A stretch of DNA of 64,000 bases from Leclercia adecarboxylata (GTDB taxonomy: Bacteria; Pseudomonadota; Gammaproteobacteria; Enterobacterales; Enterobacteriaceae), in the NCBI GenBank assembly GCA_901472455.1, contig LR590464.1:930001-994000 (forward strand), read 5' to 3'. A program made the translations under genes and the position numbers. The notes beneath the pieces were generated by a model. The model did not search any database. It was given only the letters and a program-made list of their open reading frames with translations, and was not told the origin of the DNA. How positions within the stretch are numbered: the first letter of the stretch is position 1; each line of letters starts with the position of its first letter. This document shows, one piece after another, positions 59,764 to 64,000 of the stretch.

Positions 59764-60287
59764 ATGACCCAGCCTATTTTTTTAATTGGCCCCCGCGGCT
59801 GTGGAAAAACGACCGTTGGTCTGGAACTGGCGCGTCTTTGCCAGAGCGATTTTATTGACACCGACCACTGGTTGCAGACCCATGCCGGTCAGAGCATTGC
59901 CGAGATCGTTGAACAAGAAGGGTGGGAGAGTTTCCGGGCCCGCGAGACGGCGACGCTCGAGGCGGTGGCGGCGGGTGCTGGCATCATTGCTACCGGTGGC
60001 GGCATTATTTTGTCGGCGTATAACCGGCAGTTTATGCGCGAGAAAGGCATCGTCATTTACCTTTGCGCGCCGGTGCCGGTGCTGGTGGAACGCCTCGAAG
60101 CCTCCCCGGAAGAGGGCCAGCGCCCAACCCTGACCGGTAAGCCCATCAGCGAAGAGGTGAGTGCCGTGCTGGCAGAGCGCGACGCCCTCTATCGGGAAGC
60201 CGCTCATCACGTGGTGGATGCGTCCTGCCACCAGCCGAAGTAGTGCAAAACATCGTAACCGCACTGCATCTGGCTTGCGCTAGCTAA
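59764..60287 (+). CDS. aroL: Shikimate kinase II AroL (frame-broken at C-terminus)
   Basis: About 174 residues. P-loop [15 protein letters not shown], the shikimate-binding FIDTDHW and [12 protein letters not shown], and the lid arginines in [15 protein letters not shown] are present. It phosphorylates shikimate in aromatic amino acid synthesis. The open frame ends early ([12 protein letters not shown]). Correcting one base near 60228 gives [18 protein letters not shown] and a stop at 60287, the normal AroL length. Followed by yaiA. Confidence 0.93.
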
Positions 60288-60333
60288 CTGATGTCTATAC
60301 TGATAGTTCAGCCATGAAAAAAAAGGATGAACT

Positions 60334-60525
60334 ATGCCAACCAGACCTCCCTATCCGCGTGAAGCCCGTATTGTTGCCGTTGAGAAAGGCGCGACGGGCC
60401 AGACTGTCACTTGGTATCAGCTGCGCGCCGACCACCCGAAACCCGATTCGCTGATTAGCGAGCACGAAACGGAGCAGGAAGCGCAGGATGCCAAAGTGCG
60501 ATACGAAGACCCTGATAAAGCCTGA
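60334..60525 (+). CDS. yaiA: YaiA family small protein
   Basis: 63 residues, [20 protein letters not shown], matching E. coli YaiA. Acidic C-terminus. Function unknown. It is in the aroL-yaiA-aroM order as in E. coli, where it belongs to the aroL transcript. AAAGGATG lies before the ATG. Intact. Confidence 0.88.
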   Translation: MPTRPPYPREARIVAVEKGATGQTVTWYQLRADHPKPDSLISEHETEQEAQDAKVRYEDPDKA

Positions 60526-60626
60526 ACAAAATCTTAAAGCGGAAAAAACGATACCGTAATCACACTATTTAAAAAGCGATAACTTTACTCGGAGGGTAAT
60601 GTACAGGCTTTACAGACACATCCTGT

Positions 60627-60721
60627 CAGGCTCGCTGATCTTTACATTCCGGTGCGTTAATCAACTGCTACGCTTTTCAGCACTTTTTCTGAACAGCGCA
60701 CTGTACAGCGAAGCGAGCCTG
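60627..60721. repeat. Long-range inverted repeat in the yaiA-aroM intergenic region
   Basis: CAGGCTCGCT (60627-60636) and AGCGAGCCTG (60712-60721) are exact reverse complements 75 bases apart. The 237-base region 60526-60762 holds no gene. It may form a structured leader or processing site for aroM. Confidence 0.4.
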
Positions 60722-60762
60722 TCTCTGTGTCCCGGTCGGTAGTAGTTAGTAAGGCGAGAACA

Positions 60763-61444
60763 ATGAAAGCGACGTTGGCGATCCTCACCATTGGGGTAGT
60801 CCCGGTAAGCGAAGTGCTCCCCGCTCTTAACGGAGCATATTTCTGAGCAACAAATTACACCACCACAGTCTACTCGGCACGCTGAGCCGGGAAGAGGTCA
60901 TGGAAGACTATGCCCCTGAAGCGGGCGAGGTGCTTCTGCCGACTCTGCTTAGCGACGGTAAGCTGGGCAACGTCTCGCTTCCAAAGATCGAGCGCGCCCT
61001 GCAAAGCGTTATCGAAGTGCTCGATAACCAGGGCTATGAAGTTATTCTGTTAATGAGCACCGCACCCATTACCGGCCTCGTCGCCCGTAATGCGATCCTG
61101 CTGGAGCCGATGCGGATCATCCCGCCGCTGGTGGGATCGATCGTCGACAGCCATCAGGTTGGGGTGATCGTGCCGATCGAAGAGCTGCTGGAAACCCAAT
61201 CGCAGAAGTGGCGCGGGCTGGTCAATACGCCGCTGCTTTCTGTAGCGAATCCGTTCTGGGACAGCGAAAACGAAACTGATCGCCGCCGGACGCGATCTGC
61301 TGGAGCGCGGCGCAGACGTTCTTATGCTCGACTGCCTTGGTTTCCATCAGCATCACCGGGATTTACTGCAAAAACACCCTGGATGTGCCGGTGCTGCTGT
61401 CAAACGTGCTGGTCGCCCGCCTGGCCTCGGAATTGCTGGTCTGA
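60763..61444 (+). CDS. aroM: AroM family protein (frame-broken)
   Basis: Starts [20 protein letters not shown] and matches E. coli AroM (225 residues): [52 protein letters not shown] and, in later frames, [13 protein letters not shown] and [20 protein letters not shown]. Breaks lie near 60875, 61275 and 61370. The fold is racemase-like (Asp/Glu racemase superfamily), but its function is unknown. TyrR-linked in E. coli as part of the aroL region. Confidence 0.88.
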
Positions 61445-61458
61445 TGATTTTTGCGTGA

Positions 61459-61804
<346 letters not shown>

Positions 61805-61807
61805 AAA

Positions 61808-61830
61808 AAGAGCCGGGTTAACCCGGCTCC
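61808..61830 (-). terminator. Terminator between convergent ppnP and rdgC
   Basis: GAGCCGGGTTAACCCGGCTC (61810-61829) is a perfect palindrome. On the minus strand it is followed by seven T residues, making it a terminator for rdgC. On the plus strand it follows the ppnP stop. Confidence 0.88.
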
Positions 61831-61848
61831 GATTTCTGGCGTAAAGCA

Positions 61849-62762
61849 TTAACGCTGTGCTTCGCCGCCTAACCCTTCTACTACGCTCTGAATCAACGCC
61901 GCCAGTTCACCCGTCATCAGAATGAAGTCAGCATCAAAACGCTGGGCATAGTCGTCCCGGTCGATATCGTCGTTCTGATCGCGCAGTTCATCGGAGAACT
62001 TCAGGCGCTTAATGGAGCCATCGTCACACATCATGAACTGAATGCGTTGCTGCCAGTCGAGCGCCAGCTTGGTCACCAGCTTGCCGGCTTCGATATGCAC
62101 CGCAATCTCGTCGCTGACCAGCTCCTGCTTCTTGGCGCGGATCACGCCGCCATCTTCAAGGATCGCTTTTTAGCTCGGCTTCGTCCAGCAACTGGAAGCC
62201 CTGCGGGACGTTGTTGGCTCGCACCCACTCGGTGAGGGTCAGCTCGATTGGGTTTTCCATCGTCAGCGGCACCACCGGTAGAGAACCAAGGCTTTTACGC
62301 AGCAAGGCCAGGGTATCTTCCGCTTTTTTAGCGCTGGCGCAGTCGACCATAATCAGGCCGTTAACCGTGTCGATCCACATCATTGTCTGGCTGAAGCGGC
62401 TAAAAGCACGCGGCAGCAACGAGTGCAGAACTTCATCTTTCAGCGAATCTTTTTCCGTTTTTTTCAGCTTACGGCCCTGTTCGGCTTCCAGCTTGGAGAT
62501 TTTGGCTTCCAGCGCCTGTTTCACGACCGGCGTCGGCAGGATCTTCTCTTCTTTACGCGCGCAGATGATGATTTGACCATTGGTGGTGTGGGTCAGCGCA
62601 TCGCTCTGTGATCCCATAGGCGGAACCCATCCGGTTTTCGCCATGTCCTGGCTGCCACACGGGGGTAAATGCGTAAAGGTCTAACTGTTTTTCCATCTCG
62701 TCGGCGCGCAGCGGCACGTCACGGCTGAGACGGTAAACCATCAAATTTTTGAACCACAGCAT
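61849..62762 (-). CDS. rdgC: Recombination-associated protein RdgC (frame-broken)
   Basis: Matches E. coli RdgC (303 residues), a ring-shaped dimer that binds double-stranded DNA and limits RecA. Start at 62762, [20 protein letters not shown]. Then [38 protein letters not shown] and, in the last frame, [20 protein letters not shown] and [16 protein letters not shown]. Breaks lie near 62655, 62625 and 62165. The open frame extends 22 codons upstream, but the ATG at 62762 matches the family start. Confidence 0.92.
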
Positions 62763-62887
62763 GATAATTTCCACGGTCTTGTCGTTTAATTCAGCGGGCA
62801 TGATAGCGAATTGTCGCATCGCTTGCATTGCTAATCGGGTAGCGGGCTTCTACTCTGTTGATAATCAAAAAAAATGAGGAGCGTTCT

Positions 62888-63793
62888 GTGCGTATAGGTA
62901 TTGATCTCGGTGGCACTAAAACAGAAGTGATTGCTCTGGGCGAGCAGGGGGAACAGCTGTTCCGCCATCGCCTCCCGACCCCGCGTGACGACTATCGGCA
63001 GACCATCGAAACCATCGCCACGCTGGTGGAGATGGCCGAAAAAGCAACCGGTCAGACGGGCACTGTCGGTATGGGCATTCCAGGTTCGATTTCGCCCTAT
63101 ACCGGCGTGGTGAAAAATGCTAACTCGACCTGGCTCAACGGCCAGCCTTTCGACCGCGATTTAAGCCAGCGCCTGAACCGGGAAGTGCGGCTGGCGAATG
63201 ACGCTAACTGCCTGGCCGTGTCGGAGGCGATCGACGGCGCCGCGGCGGGCGCGCAGACGGTTTTTGCGGTGATCATCGGCACCGGCTGCGGGGCAGGCGT
63301 GGCCTTTGGCGGTCGTTCCCATATCGGCGGTAACGGCACCGCAGGCGAGTGGGGCCACAACCCGCTGCCGTGGATGGATGAGGATGAGCTAAAGTACCGT
63401 GCCGAAGTGCCGTGCTACTGCGGAAAACAGGGCTGTATCGAGACCTTTATTTCCGGCACCGGCTTTGCTACCGACTATCGTCGTTTAAGCGGGCATCCGC
63501 TGAAAGGGCAATGAGATCATGCGGTTGGTAGAGGAGCACGATCCGGTGGCGGAACTGGCGCTCAGTCGCTACGAATTGCGGCTGGCAAAATCGCTGGCGC
63601 ACGTGGTTAATATCCTCGACCCGGATGTGATTGTCCTGGGCGGTGGAATGAGCAACGTGGATCGTTTGTACACCACAGTTCCGCAGCTGGTGAAGCAGTG
63701 GGTATTTGGCGGCGAATGTGAAACGCCGATCCGCAAAGCGGTGCACGGCGACTCCAGCGGCGTGCGCGCGCGGCGTGGTTGTGGCCGCATTGA
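62888..63793 (+). CDS. mak: Fructokinase Mak, ROK family (frame-broken)
   Basis: About 302 residues starting with GTG ([20 protein letters not shown]). ROK features are the phosphate-binding [19 protein letters not shown], and the zinc-type cluster GEWGHNPLP then [17 protein letters not shown]. It phosphorylates fructose and, weakly, mannose. Breaks lie near 63508 (extra G in AAAGGGCAA) and near 63767. In the corrected frame the end reads AAWLWPH with stop TGA at 63791-63793. GAGGAG precedes the start. Confidence 0.92.
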
Positions 63794-63803
63794 TATAGTG
63801 ACG

Positions 63804-63861
63804 GGTGCGGTCTTTCCCCCTTATCCCTGTGAGAGCGGGTAAAAGGGGTAAAGACCGCACC
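63804..63861. terminator. Large hairpin between convergent mak and sbcC
   Basis: GGTGCGGTCTTT (63804-63815) pairs with AAAGACCGCACC (63850-63861), and inner CCCC/GGGG runs extend the stem with few mismatches. Position between two convergent stops suggests a bidirectional terminator. Confidence 0.7.
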
Positions 63862-63870
63862 GACAAATCT

Positions 63871-64000
63871 CTACTCCACCGCAAACACCTTATCCAGCCT
63901 GCTGTACCCCAGCCCGTTAATCTTCTTCACCTTGATTTGCACCGGGATGCGCTCTTTCATCGCTTCGACGTGGCTGATCACGCCGATGGTCTTCCCGCTC
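63871..64000 (-). CDS. sbcC: SbcC exonuclease subunit, C-terminal end only (cut by window edge)
   Basis: The last 42 residues read SGKTIGVISHVEAMKERIPV then KINGLGYSRLDKVFAVE before the TAG at 63871-63873. This matches the C-terminus of E. coli SbcC, the SMC-like ATPase of the SbcCD nuclease, including the D-loop/H-loop region ISHVEAMKERI. The rest lies outside the window. In E. coli K-12 araJ sits between mak and sbcC; here it is absent. Confidence 0.9.
   Translation of the reverse strand, partial: SGKTIGVISHVEAMKERIPVQIKVKKINGLGYSRLDKVFAVE

Overview
The window is chromosomal DNA of a member of the Enterobacteriaceae. From about 36 kb to the end it follows the Escherichia coli order tauABCD, hemB, autotransporter locus, iprA, ampH, sbmA, yaiW, yaiY, yaiZ, ddlA, iraP, phoA, psiF, dgcC(adrA), proC, yaiI, aroL, yaiA, aroM, ppnP, rdgC, mak, sbcC. 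Protein similarity is high but not identical to E. coli, and several extra genes point to an Enterobacter/Leclercia/Lelliottia-like genus. That placement is an inference from gene content. The genus cannot be fixed from the sequence alone.

A dominant property of this sequence is frame damage. Roughly half of the recognisable genes, including hemB, proC, aroL and ddlA, are broken by one-base insertions or deletions, very often in short homopolymers, while the protein on both sides remains well conserved. I read this as sequencing or assembly error rather than gene decay. I therefore give each such gene as one full span and name where the frame breaks. Only a handful of regions (for example 1-3.7 kb) appear free of it.

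Layout. 0-3.7 kb: a DUF1348 gene and a TetR regulator sharing a palindromic operator, then a CGNR-type regulator divergent from an alpha/beta hydrolase and a VOC protein. 3.7-9.1 kb (minus): paoABCD, a periplasmic molybdenum aldehyde oxidoreductase with its maturation factor, plus a MocA-like nucleotidyltransferase overlapping paoD. 9.3-14.3 kb: a UbiD/UbiX decarboxylase pair, divergent MarR and GlxA-type AraC regulators, and an MFS transporter, probably for aromatic or heteroaromatic acids. 14.6-21 kb: a YddG-like exporter, a DapA-family aldolase, an aldehyde dehydrogenase, a GntR/FCD regulator and a D-amino-acid-oxidase-fold flavoprotein. Two copies of a TTCATGTATACA motif suggest one regulon, possibly an undescribed amine or imino-acid catabolic module. 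21-24.4 kb: a DUF1294 protein, a membrane GAF-GGDEF diguanylate cyclase and an AI-2E-type permease. 24.7-27.2 kb: mmuPM for S-methylmethionine use, with MetJ-like boxes. 28.1-35.9 kb (minus): a UhpABC-like sensory system followed by afuABC, a sugar-phosphate ABC importer. 36.2-39.6 kb: tauABCD for taurine sulfur. 39.8-41.5 kb: a fused two-domain acyltransferase resembling OlsF of ornithine-lipid synthesis. The conserved hemB to sbcC block then runs to the end, with an extensin-family protein and an MdtG-like exporter inserted between ddlA and iraP.

Regulatory sites that can be read directly include TetR-type and MarR-type palindromes, GntR-type sites, a Pho box before phoA, TyrR and TrpR sites before aroL, MetJ-like boxes before mmuP and a candidate sigma-E promoter before sbmA. 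No tRNA, rRNA, CRISPR array, insertion sequence or prophage was recognised.
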